Below, one piece after another: positions 1 through 11,814 of a DNA stretch of 64,000 nt. The stretch spans positions 62,001 through 126,000 of the forward strand of contig JAVTVJ010000821.1 in NCBI GenBank assembly GCA_034509425.1, written 5' to 3'. The stretch's first letter is position 1. Each line of letters begins with the position of its first letter. Source of the DNA: Eopsaltria australis. Taxonomy: Eukaryota; Chordata; Aves; Passeriformes; Petroicidae. A program made the position numbers and the translations under genes. The notes under the pieces were generated by a model, which was given only the letters and a program-made list of their open reading frames with translations, ran no database searches and had not been told where the DNA came from.

Positions 1-12
1 CGGGCGCCACTT
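1..12 (-). promoter_or_regulatory. start of primer-binding site of a left-edge provirus
   Basis: Read on the minus strand, the bases next to the LTR are a 3-nt spacer and then TGGCGCCCG, after which the window ends. This is how a lysine-tRNA primer-binding site begins (the Lys3 type continues differently from Lys1,2, and the deciding bases are missing). It shows that the LTR to its right is a 5' LTR and that the provirus body lies outside the window to the left. Confidence 0.7.
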
Positions 13-586
13 TGTTGCGTTGCCTTGCTTCGGTCCCACCCTGGTACCGGCAGCAGAGTCCTAGCGCTACCCTAGGAAGTTGTTCGCGATCGGGAAGACT
101 TCCTCGGAGTGCCGACAACGGGCACAGCTGGTCCGCGTTCGGTCCGGGGAGATGTTGCCCCCGGAGCGTGGTGAAACAGCAAAGAACTACCAGAGAAGGA
201 GGTCTCTTGGTATGTGATTTCGGTAGGTTTATTGCCTCCAAAGGGAGCACATGGTCCAAGAGCCAAGAGCAGCTTATTACATCGGTATTTAAGGGAGGAA
301 CAACACCCAATAAGGATGAGGGCAGGGGACAATACAGGGGAGGGGCTGGGGTGCATGATCAAATGGGGTTTAGGGAGGGGAGGGGAACAGAGAGAACAAC
401 GAATGAACTATGGAGTGACAGGGAATTTCCCAGAGCGGGGAAACATAACAGACAAGTCCAGTAACCAATAGCAGGAGCTTGGGTCCGTGGATTGGTGGTC
501 CAACTGCTGCCCCTGGGAGCTCCGGGGGGAAACCCTCTGTCCGTGGAACCTGTCCGGAAGTCCTCTGGTTCCGAACCACCGCAACA
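13..586 (-). mobile_element. 5' LTR of a minus-strand provirus running off the window
   Basis: The segment is bounded by a perfect 7-bp terminal inverted repeat, TGTTGCG at the left and CGCAACA at the right. Read on the minus strand it has a TATA-like TTAAATA (around 285-291), an AATAAA (RC of tttatt near 228) and CCAAT/ATTGG boxes on the U3 side. The flanking lysine-type PBS start supports a retroviral class II affiliation. The TSD cannot be tested because the other end is outside the window. Open frames here are chance frames in GC-rich LTR sequence. Confidence 0.75.
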
Positions 587-2635
587 GTGAGGTGCCATCT
601 CTGTCATGTGCATAGAGCTTGCAGGGGGCTGAGACCTGCCCAGGCAAGGCTTTGCTGTGACCCTTCTTGACTACACCAAGCTTTAAGTGACAGGGAGATG
701 GCTGTCGCTGTACCTCTGGGGTGACCTTCACCAGACTATTGCTTGCCATGTCCTTGGTTTGTCTGTAGTCCCAGCCTGGAGGGAGAAAACTGATTAGGTA
801 AGAAAAGTTGGAAATTACTCAAATGTACTTTGCCTCCATTCCTCATACAGGAGCCAATCCTCCCGTGTCTGTTAGACCCCTTTAACTGCTGTTGATGGCA
901 ACCAAGCATCACATCTCCCGCTTGAGAGATCAGCATTTAACGTTCAATAACTATGCTCTGTGTAAGGTAGTGCGGTGTCAGCTCATGTGGGAGAATTGGA
1001 TGTGACTTATTGTCCCTAGGATAGTTCCAGGTGCTGAGTGCCTTTTCCTTCTTTGTTTTTTCTGTCCAAAATAACCTAGGAAACAGCCTTCCAAAATAAA
1101 AACATTCAAAGAGCTTTCTGAAGATTTCCTGTCATCTTAATCAGTCCCCTTTGTATATGCCTGTTTCTCTCTTTTGTCTGTCCCCTGTCCAATTAGGCTG
1201 CCAAAGGACTGGTAGTCACTTAATGAGCACTTGACCAACACTTGCATCATTAAGTAGAGCAAGACTGAGGCCTGATGTGTCTGCTAACTTGGCTTGCCAA
1301 TCTAGAGATACCCAGACCCTGGTTTATTTTTCAGAGCTCTCAATTCTTGTATCAGGCTGAAATTTGAAGCACTGTTGTTGTGACTTTGGGGCCACAGCTG
1401 GGGATGCTCAGTACAGCTGCAAATTTTCCAGGCTGAGTTGGTTACATGTGGGTGTACAGAGGAGACTGTGCACAGTGAGAACATCCCCAGGACATGTCCC
1501 CTTTTTTCTAGGGTGCTGTGAGGGTGAATGCTTGTCTGCTCTGTTCTTGCCAGTTCTCCCAGACAGCAGATGAGATGCTGGAGGCTGTGGTCTCCCAGGC
1601 TGGCACACTGGAAACAGAGGAAATCCGGTAGCTGGTCAGAGTGTTCCAGCCTGTGTTTGGGCCCTCTCCAGAGATACTTTGGAGTTTGTCCTTTGGATTC
1701 CAAATGGTGAGCCTGCAGAGTAGTTTTTTTTCAATGTGACTGCTCCTGAAAACAGCTTAACAGAGGTGATGGCTGATCCCTATCTCTTGTGACCATGTCG
1801 TTTCTCTTCATCTGGTGCATCTTTCATGAGAGTTCTGGTATGGAGCAGAGGTGGACTTGGGGCAGAAGGGGAATAGGTTTACCTGTCCTTCCCTTGGTTC
1901 ATCATGTAGGTGAAGACATCAGGCAGGGGTGACTTCCGTCCTGTAAATGTCAGTGCAGCTGCTCCTGCTTTGAACAGGGCACTGTAGGGGTCCATCAGGT
2001 CTGCCAGGCTTTGGTTTTGTGTGGCTTCCTCCTGCTACTATCACTCCAGAATGTAATGAATGTGCATGTGAGCAGATCTTGTTAGGAAACTAGACTGAGA
2101 GCACCCCTGGGGGTGATGAGTTCTCTATCCAAGCCTGTCAGACATCCATTCAGCTGCTGACAATAAAGGGTCTGTGATCCTCATGGGGTTCAGGCCTTGG
2201 TTCCCTCTGGGATAGATCTGGTTGGGCTACAGATAACATCTGCTGTTGAAACTGAAAAAAGCAATGATTCTTGCCTAAGTCAGCTGATTTCTTCTTGTCT
2301 AATGCAGTTTTTCTTGGGTTGAGTGTTTAGGGAAGCAGTGCAGTTGCCAGGGAGGATAGGGCTGTGGCAGCACACAGGAGGGTGAAGCAGATGGGAAGCC
2401 CCACTCGGTGTAGTGTAGGAAAAGGTATTTATTTTCTCATCCTCAGAAAACTGTGTTGCCCTTTCCTGCCGTGCAACAGAGACAACACCCAGACAGGTGG
2501 CAGTTGTTCCATTACACCAGAAAACTCCAATCCTTCATCCCTAAGTGCAGTTACTGTGGCAACCGCTGGCTGGATGATGTCAGCTGCAACCTGCTGAGCA
2601 TTGCCTGCTCTGGGCAAGGCTTCAGTCCCTTAGTC
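587..2635. other. host non-coding DNA, no gene seen
   Basis: Only short open frames without recognisable domains or codon structure occur here. No tRNA, LTR ends or CR1 tail could be identified by eye. Confidence 0.5.
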
Positions 2636-3290
2636 ATCTTTGTGCCCCTTCCCTGGACTCTCTCCAGTATGTCTCTGACTCTCTTGTACTAGGGAGCCCA
2701 GAACTGGACCCAGCACCGGACCCCAGGTCCTTTTCTATTATGCTGCTTTCCAGCTGGGTGGTCCCCAATATTTTCTGGTCCCTGGGGTTATTATTTCCCA
2801 GGTGCAGGACTTTGCACTTCTCCTCATTGAACTTCTTGAGGTTCCTGCCAGCCCATTTCTCCAGCCTGTCAAGGTCCCTCTGGATGGGACCACAACCCTC
2901 TGGTGTATCAGCTGCTCCTCCCAGTTTTGTGTCACCAGTAAACTTGCTGAGGGTAAACTCTGCTTATCTTACACTTCATTAATGAGGATGCTAAAACAGA
3001 ATCAGACCCAGTATGTCCCCCTGGGAGACATCCCTAATTAGTAGCCTCCAGCTAGACTTTATGCCACTGATCAGCATTCCTTGGGCCCAGCTGTTCACAC
3101 AGTTTCTGGTCCACTTCACTGTTTCCTCAGCCAGCCCATACTTCCATTATCCTCTCTAGGGGAATTTTGTGGGAGGCAATGCCAAAGGCCTTACTGAAGT
3201 CAGGGTATATATCCACTGCTTTCCTCTCAACAACCAAGCCAGCCATTTCATCACGGAAGATTGTCAAGTTGGTCAAGTGACTGACACTTC
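2636..3290 (-). mobile_element. CR1 LINE fragment (end of the reverse-transcriptase ORF)
   Basis: Read on the minus strand the sequence carries the conserved end of the CR1 ORF2. A peptide of the form TLSKF-TGD-TKLGG sits where the CR1 reverse transcriptase has its F-A-D-D catalytic box, followed by the familiar block ending in KWAGRNLKKFNEEKCKVLHLG-like residues. Several in-frame stops and frame changes make it a decayed copy, and the catalytic A-D is already T-G. CR1 is the dominant LINE of birds. Boundaries are by eye and may be off by tens of bases. Confidence 0.75.
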
Positions 3291-5925
3291 AGGAAGACAA
3301 CAAATGGGCCCAAAGATATTAATCGGTGAGTAGATGCCTTTAACATGAGGAACTAGGGATCACCCTGGCTGGGAAGTTGTTAATGTTCAGCCACATGACA
3401 TGGTAATAGAACTGGGAGAATTTGGAAGGTGTTGAGACTGGCAGGACAGAGGAAGTTTATTTGCATGGGAAAGTGCCTCCAGAGCCAAGAAAGGATCATG
3501 ATCCTAGAAACTCGCTTGATACTTGCCCAATCTGATGTGAGAGTCCACCTCTGACAAGGCAAGCAGCTCTGGCGCCACCCTGTCCGGCAGCAGCTACAGC
3601 AGGGAGGAGGAGGAGAAGGCGAGGAGCAGCAGCCTGTTACTGCCTGCCTTGGTGAACCAGCCAGCATTTACTCTTCCTCCAGCAGCAGTGTGGGTAGAAG
3701 TCCCTCCTCTGCAGCATAGCTTCCCTCTCCTCACTCTTTACTCAAAGCATAGTCCCCTCCCCACCATGACGTGGGTTTTCAGGTTCCCCTTTGCCATCCC
3801 TCTATCATTATCCATTCTTTTTCTTCCTTACTGCTGCCTCATTTGCTCTATGGACTTTGACCCCAGAAAACTCACCAGGCAGCCCAGGAGAATTACGTGG
3901 CTATGCACATCTAGGAACTGGTGCTGTTGTTGGACTCTGCCTGGGAATTGTGTGTGGATAATGTATTGGAAGTGCCCCTGGCAGACAAGCTGTTTTGATG
4001 TTCCTTATACTCCCTGGGAGACACTGAACAGCTGAACTTGCTGAGGGCAATTAAAAACCATTAAGGACTCCACCAGCTTTTAGAGTTATACTGGTCTTTG
4101 TAGCTTCACTACACCACTGCAGCAAAGCATTGTCAGCTCTGTAAGCCTTCAGCATGGAGTCAAGGGGGACATGATGCCAGAAACATTCCCAGATCACAGG
4201 GCAGCTGCCTGTGCCGATCCAGGTTGTTCTGCCCTGTGACTTAGCCTGCTGGATGTGCAGCTCCAGCAACTAGCATTTTCCAGTCTGTATAGGATATTGC
4301 TGAGCACTGAGATGCTCTCTTCACACGTTGGGGGTGAGAGAAACCTGTCCTTTAAATGGACACAATTGTCCATCAGGTCACTCAAAAGTCCTGTGCCAGC
4401 CTTTCTGCCCTTGCTGAACCTCTAGCCTGACTTTCTGCCTTTGCTGAACCTCTAGCCTGACTTCCACAGAAGCTGAACAGAAAGTGGCGGTACCTGGGTA
4501 AAATTTATGGCAGGAATTGCTTCCATATTTGACCTGTTTCAAGCAAGCTGAAACAACTCAGATCTATGTTTCTGTTTCCTCCAGGTGCACTCCACTGTCG
4601 TACTACAGCTACCTACGTGCAAGTTAGGTAGTTTATTCCTGCAGCATAGAAGCCAGAGGAAACTGAGTCTTTGTGGGCTCTAGGTTAGAGATTTCCCACC
4701 TGCTGGGACAACATGATTGTGGCCCTGGCAAGGTTCCCTTCAGGAAACAGAGATGTTCCTGACTTGGTGTCCTTCTCTGGCCTAGTGTTTGGAGGCTGTT
4801 GATTCTGTTGGGTTTGGGCAGAGCCTGACAGTGGCACAGAGCAGTGCCAGCCCCTATTTTTCACTTGCCAAGGTTGGGGGTAGACGTGTGAAGAATGGCA
4901 ATATGCTGCTGTTCAGCACTCCAGTACAACTAGAGGACCATGTGCCTTCCACAGCCTTGGTTACCTGGAGACTGAGACAGCTCATGAGATAGGGTGGTCA
5001 TACTCCTCCAGTGGAGAGTGCAGGCTGTGTTTAGGTTGTTTCATGATGTTCACTGCCTTGCAATTCATCACAGTCTCATTAGCTGCCTTCCCACAATTTC
5101 AGGGCTGAAAGGACCTATGTCATTGAGCAATCCCACACTGTGTTTGACTCATTTGGCCATAAGCAACTCTGAATGCCCTTGAGCCCATATTGCTGAAAAT
5201 CTGCCTGTTGGTTCAGGTTTTTGAGCTGCTTTCTTGTCAGTTATATGTTGGGGCAGCCTGGTATTAAGGATTCTCAGAATTTCCTACAGAAGTAGCCTTG
5301 CTCTTGGTCACTTGTCACTTGCTGATGACCCAGCAGCAGCAGAACAGTCCTTCTAGAGGAGCATATCTGATCCTCAGATCAACCCAGGGGTTGAGGTGGC
5401 TGGTCATTGCAAGAAGCACATGGTCTTGGCTGGCACACCCTTTAAGTGGCAGGATCTGAGGCAGACCCCATAGTACTGCTTGCTGATGCAATTCAAATCT
5501 CTGTCATTACTCCTTTGGGTGTGTTGCAAGTTTTCCAGGACAGCATGTCCAGCAATGGGACACAAACAGCATCAGGAAAACCTGTCTGATTCCTGTAGTG
5601 ACTTAGAAAGAGATACAACTACCTGGAAAAGAAGTATGTGAATTACCCTGGGACTTCTGGCAGCAAGCCTCCAAGCTCAGAACATGGAGGCATCCTGTCT
5701 AATACCCATAATTCCTCCTCTTTTCCTGGCAATGTTCTGCAATGCAGAAGAGTAAGACACCTGCAAAGGATCATCCTTATATGCTCCTTGTCTCTTGAAT
5801 TTGGTTGCTATGTCAGGTGCAATAAGTAAATTAGACTACTCTGGTAAGGCATCAGTCTAGGGATCTCACCCTCCCATCCCCTGGACTGTTGTTCTTTAGG
5901 CTGAAAATAAATCTAGAAGTAGGAG
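3291..5925. other. host non-coding DNA, no gene identified
   Basis: No gene could be recognised. A stretch at about 3554-3660 on the plus strand reads as an open, serine-rich, coding-like peptide (SDKASSSGATLSGSSYSREE and onward), but no splice context or family could be assigned. Confidence 0.4.
4401..4460. repeat. two-copy 30-bp tandem duplication
   Basis: Two adjacent 30-bp units, each ending in gaacctctagcctga, differ at one base. A simple local duplication with no evident function. Confidence 0.85.
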
Positions 5926-6771
5926 TGTTATGATCTAATTATTAAGGTTCTTTGGAAATACCTCTGCCTGAATTAAGGTACAAACGAGACCATATGCCAA
6001 TCAATAGTATGGGTTTTATTTGATAGTAAATATGAGAGAGAGAGAGAGAAGAAAAGAGAGAAAAGGGGGAGTAGGGAGAAAGATGGGGGGACAGAGAGGG
6101 ACAGGGACAAAGAAGTATCACCACTCTGTGGGTTCCACTGGTGTCCTGATGTCCTCTTCAGCTGGTCTCGGTGGTGGAAATCTCCCGAAAGCACAGAATG
6201 CCATGGGTTAATATACACTCAGGCCAGGTGGAAATGTCCAGGCTTGTCCCCCCAGGGGAGGGGGGCAGCCTCTAGCAGCAGACTCTGCTTGCATCACGTG
6301 CACTCTTGTGGTGCAAGGTGTCTGGGGAGCACTTTGGGGGGTCTGTGATGGATTGTGACTCCCCTCAGCTGCCTCTCACGTGAGAGTCCCGTGGATGTGG
6401 CTTGTGGGGTTGGGGGTTCCACAGCTGGGCCAGTTTGTGTACTGGAGGATGAGTGTGTATTGCCTCTGACCAGAGGTTACGCCATCCTCCTCCCCCCTTC
6501 AGCTGGGCGATAAGACTGTGCAAACTTGGCTTCTGTGAGCTGTGCTCTGCCCCCACCCCAAACTCAGCCAGAAATGATTCTCAGTACAGCCGGTGACTTC
6601 AGCTTCTGTGGACACATTCCTTTCCCTCAGACTGAGATAACTGAACAATAGGCTTTTCCCTTTATCTAATCTCAGCAGTTTGACTCAGTTCAAGGTCCCA
6701 GTCCGGTATCTTCAGGGAGGCTTCTCTGATATATCAATGTTTGAGGCATGAACTATTTTCAGTCTCTGACA
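5926..6771 (-). mobile_element. solo LTR, family X, TSD AGGAG
   Basis: The LTR begins TGTCAGAGACTG and ends CATAACA when read on the minus strand. It is flanked by the perfect 5-bp duplication AGGAG (5921-5925 and 6772-6776). It is the same family as the LTR at 50359-51254, sharing the terminal 40 bases, the AATAAAACC polyadenylation block and a pyrimidine/purine microsatellite (GA repeat around 6031-6060). No internal retroviral sequence remains, so it is a recombinational solo LTR. Confidence 0.9.
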
Positions 6772-8688
6772 AGGAGGCTGCTGTACTGTGTTCCCATTAT
6801 GCTGGCTGGAGTTAATTGACACAAGATTTTTCTTCCATTTCATAGTATTCACATGAAATGTTCTCTTTCCTTTTACCTTTCTGTTACAATTACGAGGAAC
6901 TCCACTGCCTGACTGTTCCTTGTATAACAGGGTGTGAGTTGTGCTTCCCTGCCACCATCCAACCCACCAAGACCAGTTGTTACTCTGTCCTTTAGCACAC
7001 AGCTGGGTGATACCTAGAGGCTTTGGTGCTGGGTGTGGTAAGAGACAAAAATGCAACTGATTAGAAAGAAGTGCAGCTGAAATTGCTTTCCAGCAAGACC
7101 TCACTTTTGCTGTTGCCTGAGCCTACTGTCTGTCGGTCTGTCTCAATAGGAGGAAAGGAGTGGGAGGTTCCACATCAGAGTTACTCCATAGATCTGTAAA
7201 CCCAACACAAGCTGGTGCTGTGAAAACCGCAGTTATTTTCACATCAGTCTGATGCTCAGCAACAGGAATTCATGACTAGAAAGGAGGTTTGCCAGGCAGG
7301 AGTGAACAGCTAAAGTCTGGAGAGCACAATGGGATGATGTGGGGTGTCATCCTAGCCGATATGAGCAAGCTCACAGAAATATGGGTTGATAAATAGCAGC
7401 TGGTTGGGGAAAGAGTGTGAAATCCTGTCCCTTTGCACATTCAAATCTTGCATTCCTCTGAGTTGTTTAACAAGACCCCTTCCCAAGAGCTGAAAAGCTG
7501 GATTTATAACCACAGATGATTTTGGCTGTACTTTGGGTGTCAGCTTTTGCTAGACATTGTTGACACTGCAGAGCCCTAACTACCACTGGCTCCCTGGGTG
7601 CAGCCAGCCACCCTGCAGCTGCAGCTCCTTGCTCCAGAGCTGTTTCTCATCACAGCTCATTCTTACTTCAGCCCACAGCTCCAGTCGGCAGCGGCTTGGT
7701 CACACAAGCCTCTCTGCTCAGGAGAGCTTGGTTGCTGGCAAGCACAAGGCTATGTCCTGGAGAGTAAATGGCACACAATGTGGCCAACAGCCCTGCAGTC
7801 TGTATCCAAGTCACAGCTCTCTTTTGTGCATGCTTAATCAGCTCCTTCTGTGCTGGGCATTTTCTGTCTTGCTTCCAGGGGACCATGGCCTCCACCAGTG
7901 CTGTATAGTTTAATTGCTATAGATGTATGCTTTCCAGTTTGCACATTATCCTCCTTTCAAAAGCTGACTTATGTAGTATTCTTCATCCACTCCTGATGAA
8001 CACCAGATACCCTGCTTGCTGCTTTACTTGTTGCTCTATCATCAGCATCACTACAAGAGTCTCATATTCTATTTTTCAGAACCTTAGCACATTGGTTTTG
8101 CCTTTCCAAGTCGAAGTGAAAAAGGATGTAATCTGTTCAGGCACTGCTGTAAACCCCTTAGCAGCAGTTTCAGATACTTAAATCTCTATGAATCAGACCT
8201 GAAGTTTGAAGAAGGATGGGAGAAACATCCACAGCCATCTGTAATCCCTTCTGAAGGGTACAGCAATCCCAAACTCATGTGCAGTGCCCATTTCCAGACT
8301 CACATGGAGGGCAGTTGTTGATCCAGGCTGGGTGAGCAGCCAGACTGCACAGAACAGTGCCCCTTTCTCCTCTGCAGCTACACAGGGCTGGCCAGGCAGG
8401 TGGAAGGAGAGCACCTGGCACTGTGCTTGCAGGATGCTGGGAAGCTGCACGAATGCAGACTTGATGATTTAATGGCAGCCTTCACCTTCATTCCAGCTCA
8501 TTCACTGGTGCCCGGCAGGTTTGCCCTCGAGGGGTGATGTTTCAACAGGAGGAAGCCACAGACACTCAGCCAAAGCAGGGCAGCCGCCACACCACTGAGG
8601 TTGCTACCATGGCCTGCCCAGCCATCCCAGCCCTGGGAGAGCCAGGGCTGTGGTCAGAGTCCCACAGGCACAGCCAGCAGTGAAGCTG
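6772..8688. other. host non-coding DNA, no gene seen
   Basis: Open frames of up to about 130 codons on both strands show no domain, signal peptide or conserved motif. No repeat ends were recognised. Confidence 0.45.
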
Positions 8689-9042
8689 TGTCGGTGGCGA
8701 GAGGAGCAAGACGCCGACTCAATGTGAGTGATAAATCAAGCTCGTATATTGTCAGAAAGTCCACACTCTTTATAGTGCTGTCCGTGCTCAAAACATTATT
8801 CCCCACAGGAGCTTTCTCTATTCTAATTAAAACACCAAGATGATATCAGAAGGCAACAACAGTAACAGTTTCTTCTGCCAAGTTAATCTTTAGACACCTG
8901 CGGCTTGTTTTCAGCTTTCACGTCTCTCTTTCCCACAGCTGTCTTGAGAATAACCTTGAGCAGAGGCCTAGCTTTCGTCTAAGGGGCCTGGATTGCTCAC
9001 CCACTTTATGTCTGTGCAGCTGGAGAAGGATATTCTCCAACA
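8689..9042 (-). repeat. 3' LTR of ERV-A
   Basis: It starts TGTTGGAGAATATCC and ends CCACCGACA on the minus strand, with a CTATAAAG TATA box (8768-8775). It differs from its partner at 11815-12168 mainly in the first 40 plus-strand bases. Confidence 0.9.
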
Positions 9043-9260
9043 TATCCCCCTACTTTTCTTTGAGCAATCCAGGCCTGGTTTACGCTTTTTTCTACTGTAT
9101 TCATCAAACACTTAACTTCACATGGCAATAATACACTTATGATTATAATAATTACTAAAACTATCAATTTCATTTTTACAAATTTCACTAACCAGTCTTT
9201 AAAACTTAAGCTTGTTAACCAGTCTCTTAAAGGTGATTCTACTATCTGTATCTTTTTCAT
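9006..9260 (-). pseudogene. env: ERV-A env remnant: C-terminal end of the TM subunit
   Basis: The roughly 84-codon open frame contains a strongly hydrophobic stretch (LIVLVIIIIISVLLP, residues about 32-46) preceded by an amphipathic WL-rich region and followed by a short hydrophilic cytoplasmic tail. It stops about 36 bp inside the 3' LTR. A membrane anchor plus short tail running into the LTR is the normal end of a betaretrovirus-like Env. The surface subunit, cleavage site and fusion peptide are missing. Identification rests on position and hydropathy, not on a diagnostic motif. Confidence 0.55.
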
Positions 9261-10182
9261 GTTTTAACACACATAGTGTAACCTTACAATTCCCCCTTTC
9301 TGTTTTAATCAGTATGAGTTTGTTTATGGCATTATCAGCCATTTGTCATAGGTAGCGCAGTAAGAAACACACATAACTAGACATAAGAATACTTCTAACA
9401 CCTATGTGCTAAACATTCTAAAGTGATCTTGTGATTTTTCATTACCCAATAGTTCAGCAGATTAGTCTCAATTGCTTCGTCTCTGAAGGCTGTCAATCAG
9501 GGTAATACCTTACTGAATTCTGGAATACTATACTAACATCCAGGGTCTGCAACAGCTGCCTTGTTTCAGTGAAGACATGGAAAGCCCTTCCGGATAGGGT
9601 CTCCAAGTCTACCCCAAAAGGGATCCAGCTGATATAAATTCAAATTATTAAGTCAAACCCAACTTAAGTACGATTTGGATGCAGAAACACCTGGGTCTGT
9701 TGGTAGATGTCCAACCAGGGAGAGTCGAGGCTTGGCCAGAGAAGCGCACTGAGAAGCCGTCGGAGCCGAGGGCAGGAGCCGCTGCTGGTTGCAGTGGCCG
9801 TGGGGAGAAATCCGAAACCATTGCGGGGAGGGGTGGCCACCATTGGAGGCTCACGGGCTGGGCTCTCTAACCTTTTAAACATGTAGAAATTTTTCCAGTA
9901 CATCACTTTTCTGTTTCTTCTTCCCTGACGGATTGTAGAAGCGAGTCCGATTGCAAAGCTGTTCTCGCTGACTCGGGTGTGGCTGTTCGGTTATTACTGA
10001 TCGCGTCTCACAGTGCCTTCTTAATTGTCTCTCAGCCGGGTATTTGAAAGGCTGCTCTCGCTCTCAGAGTTAGCCTACAGTCTTAAGTCCATTTCAGGAG
10101 ATTCCGAATAATGGAATTATCACAGTTCAATTCTCTCACAGAGATGATAAGTTGGAAGAGGTCCTGGACTGTCAGCTGTCCT
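9261..10182 (-). other. ERV-A interior, unassigned
   Basis: This stretch lies between the env-tail and gag remnants. I see no RT (YxDD), protease (DTG) or integrase motifs on the minus strand, so most of pol and most of env have been deleted. It may be highly decayed env. Confidence 0.45.
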
Positions 10183-10440
10183 TCATCTATCTCCATCCCT
10201 TCCGTCCTCTTCCCCATACCTGAAGCACCGGGGCTCTCTGCCTAGGCGCGGCCCACCCGCCACTGCGCTAAGGGCCTGCGTCTGGGCCTGGACTATCATT
10301 TCACCTATTTTGTCTCCCATGGCGGTGACTACTTCTGCTATAAATGCCTGCATTCCCACTGGCACACGGCTCATCCTTTCTAACACCGTCTCTATGGAGG
10401 CATCTGCGGGGAGCGTGACAAGAATGTTGTCTGCTGATTA
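10183..10440 (-). pseudogene. gag: ERV-A gag C-terminal remnant (late CA / NC start)
   Basis: This frame is open across the point where the main gag frame stops, showing a frameshift near 10420-10440. It contains an alanine/glutamine-rich helix and then CFRYGEEDG, which resembles the first half of a CCHC zinc knuckle with its second cysteine replaced by tyrosine and the rest lost. The central capsid including the major homology region is missing between this piece and the upstream gag ORF. Confidence 0.5.
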
Positions 10441-11504
10441 CTATTTTCTAAAACACACTGGCGTAACAGTGCCCCCTGCATCCACGGCGCAACCCCAGAA
10501 GCTGTGATGGCAGCGGATACCCTGTCAACAACACTTCCCCAAATATAATTTAACATCATTTTGGTGGGCTCCCCATGCAGACCTGACTCACTAGCTGTGG
10601 TACGTAACTGTGTGAGTAACTTCCAATCGGTTGCCGTGTGGGTAGCTTGCTGCCCTCCATCCTTCAGGGGCTCAAACAGCACTGGAAATGCCACTTCTGT
10701 TTGGCTGAAAGTTCTAACATCCTGAGCTAGTTTTACATCCCCCTCTTCTAAAGCTTTCTGTTCTACTTTCGCCCAGCTTACCCTGCGCCTCCCTCCCCGC
10801 ACATTCCTGTTTTGCATATTCTGCCGAAAAGGGACAAAGCCTCCACCCAGCGAGGGGAGGGGTGCAGGCGGCTGGTCCTGCCGAAGAGGAACACAGCCTC
10901 CTCCCATCGGGGTGGGGGGCAAAGCCAGCTGTTCTTCCTTCTGGGGCCCGGACGGGGCACAGGGGAGGGGCGGATACCCCTCCTCTGGCTCCGGCGGGGC
11001 GGGCGCCGGGGGGGCCAGTAGCCCTGCGCAAGCAGCGGCTGCCTCTGAGGCAACCCCATGCTCGGGCGGCGAGCCATGCACCCCCAGCACCACACACTTC
11101 CCTACTGCCAGCAGGCTGGGCGTCTCGTTACCAATTCCGAGCATTCCTGGAATAGGGCGCTCACCTCCTGGGGCCCCTCCACTTCCCTCCGCGATCCCTT
11201 CAAGTTTCGCAGTGGCAACGGCGGCAACTTTTTTCTCTGCCTGGTATCTTTGCAAACAGGTTGTTACCTCCCTCCAGGGCTTCCCTAGCTTAGCGCATAC
11301 CTTGTTGCTGTCTAAAATCCCTTCAAACAACTGATCACCATACTTCCACCATTCTGGCAGGCCAAAAATCGTATTAGGGTCCCCAAAACAACCCTTTGCC
11401 ATCCCCAGTGTAACTAATCCTGCTACCTGTTTTAGGGTCTCTCTGCTGACTCCCCGCTTTTCTAAAAAGCGTGTTAATAAATCTAAAGCTACCTCTCCGT
11501 CCAT
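10392..11504 (-). pseudogene. gag: ERV-A gag, truncated (MA, proline-rich region, start of CA)
   Basis: The 370-codon frame starts at an ATG followed by an N-terminal helical region (residues about 1-110) consistent with a matrix domain of alpha/betaretroviral type. A long proline-rich linker (about 115-240) follows. Near residue 265-340 is a capsid N-terminal segment recognised by FPVLFEP...TDWKLLTQLR, the usual start of class II CA. It ends by frameshift before the major homology region, so no functional capsid could be made. The tRNA-Trp PBS upstream fits the alpharetrovirus-like assignment. Additional open frames at 11489-11797 and 11374-11601 are overlapping shadows or leader sequence. 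Confidence 0.75.
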
Positions 11505-11794
11505 CTTCGTCCAGCTGGTTTACCACTTCTGGCTGATCGCAACGGCCTCTGCGTCCCTCCGCGCTGGCCGGGGCTGCGTCGTCCCATGCTGGACCCTCCA
11601 CGTCTTCCCGCGCCGCGTCTACCCGCTGAATCCGCGATTGCCACGCAGCTTGTCAGAGTGTAGCCTTTTCGGGCAGCGGACCTTTCTCCTGAGGCCCGAG
11701 CTGTCGGATCCACCTTTTGCCGCGCAAAAGGTATATAGATCTTAGCTCCCCGGTCGCTGCTACCGGTGCTTTCCCGATCTCGCCGGTCCCGTCC

Positions 11795-11812
11795 CACACG
11801 TCGGGGTCACCA
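11795..11812 (-). promoter_or_regulatory. ERV-A primer-binding site, tRNA-Trp type
   Basis: On the minus strand TGGTGACCCCGACGTGTG lies 2 nt inside the 5' LTR. Apart from the last two bases it equals the 18-nt tRNA-Trp complement known from avian alpharetroviruses. Confidence 0.85.
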
Positions 11813-11814
11813 TT

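Noticed and set aside
6020..6110. GA-rich tract as an independent microsatellite feature
   Set aside because: It is part of the family X LTR (the matching pyrimidine tract is in the copy at 51090-51125).
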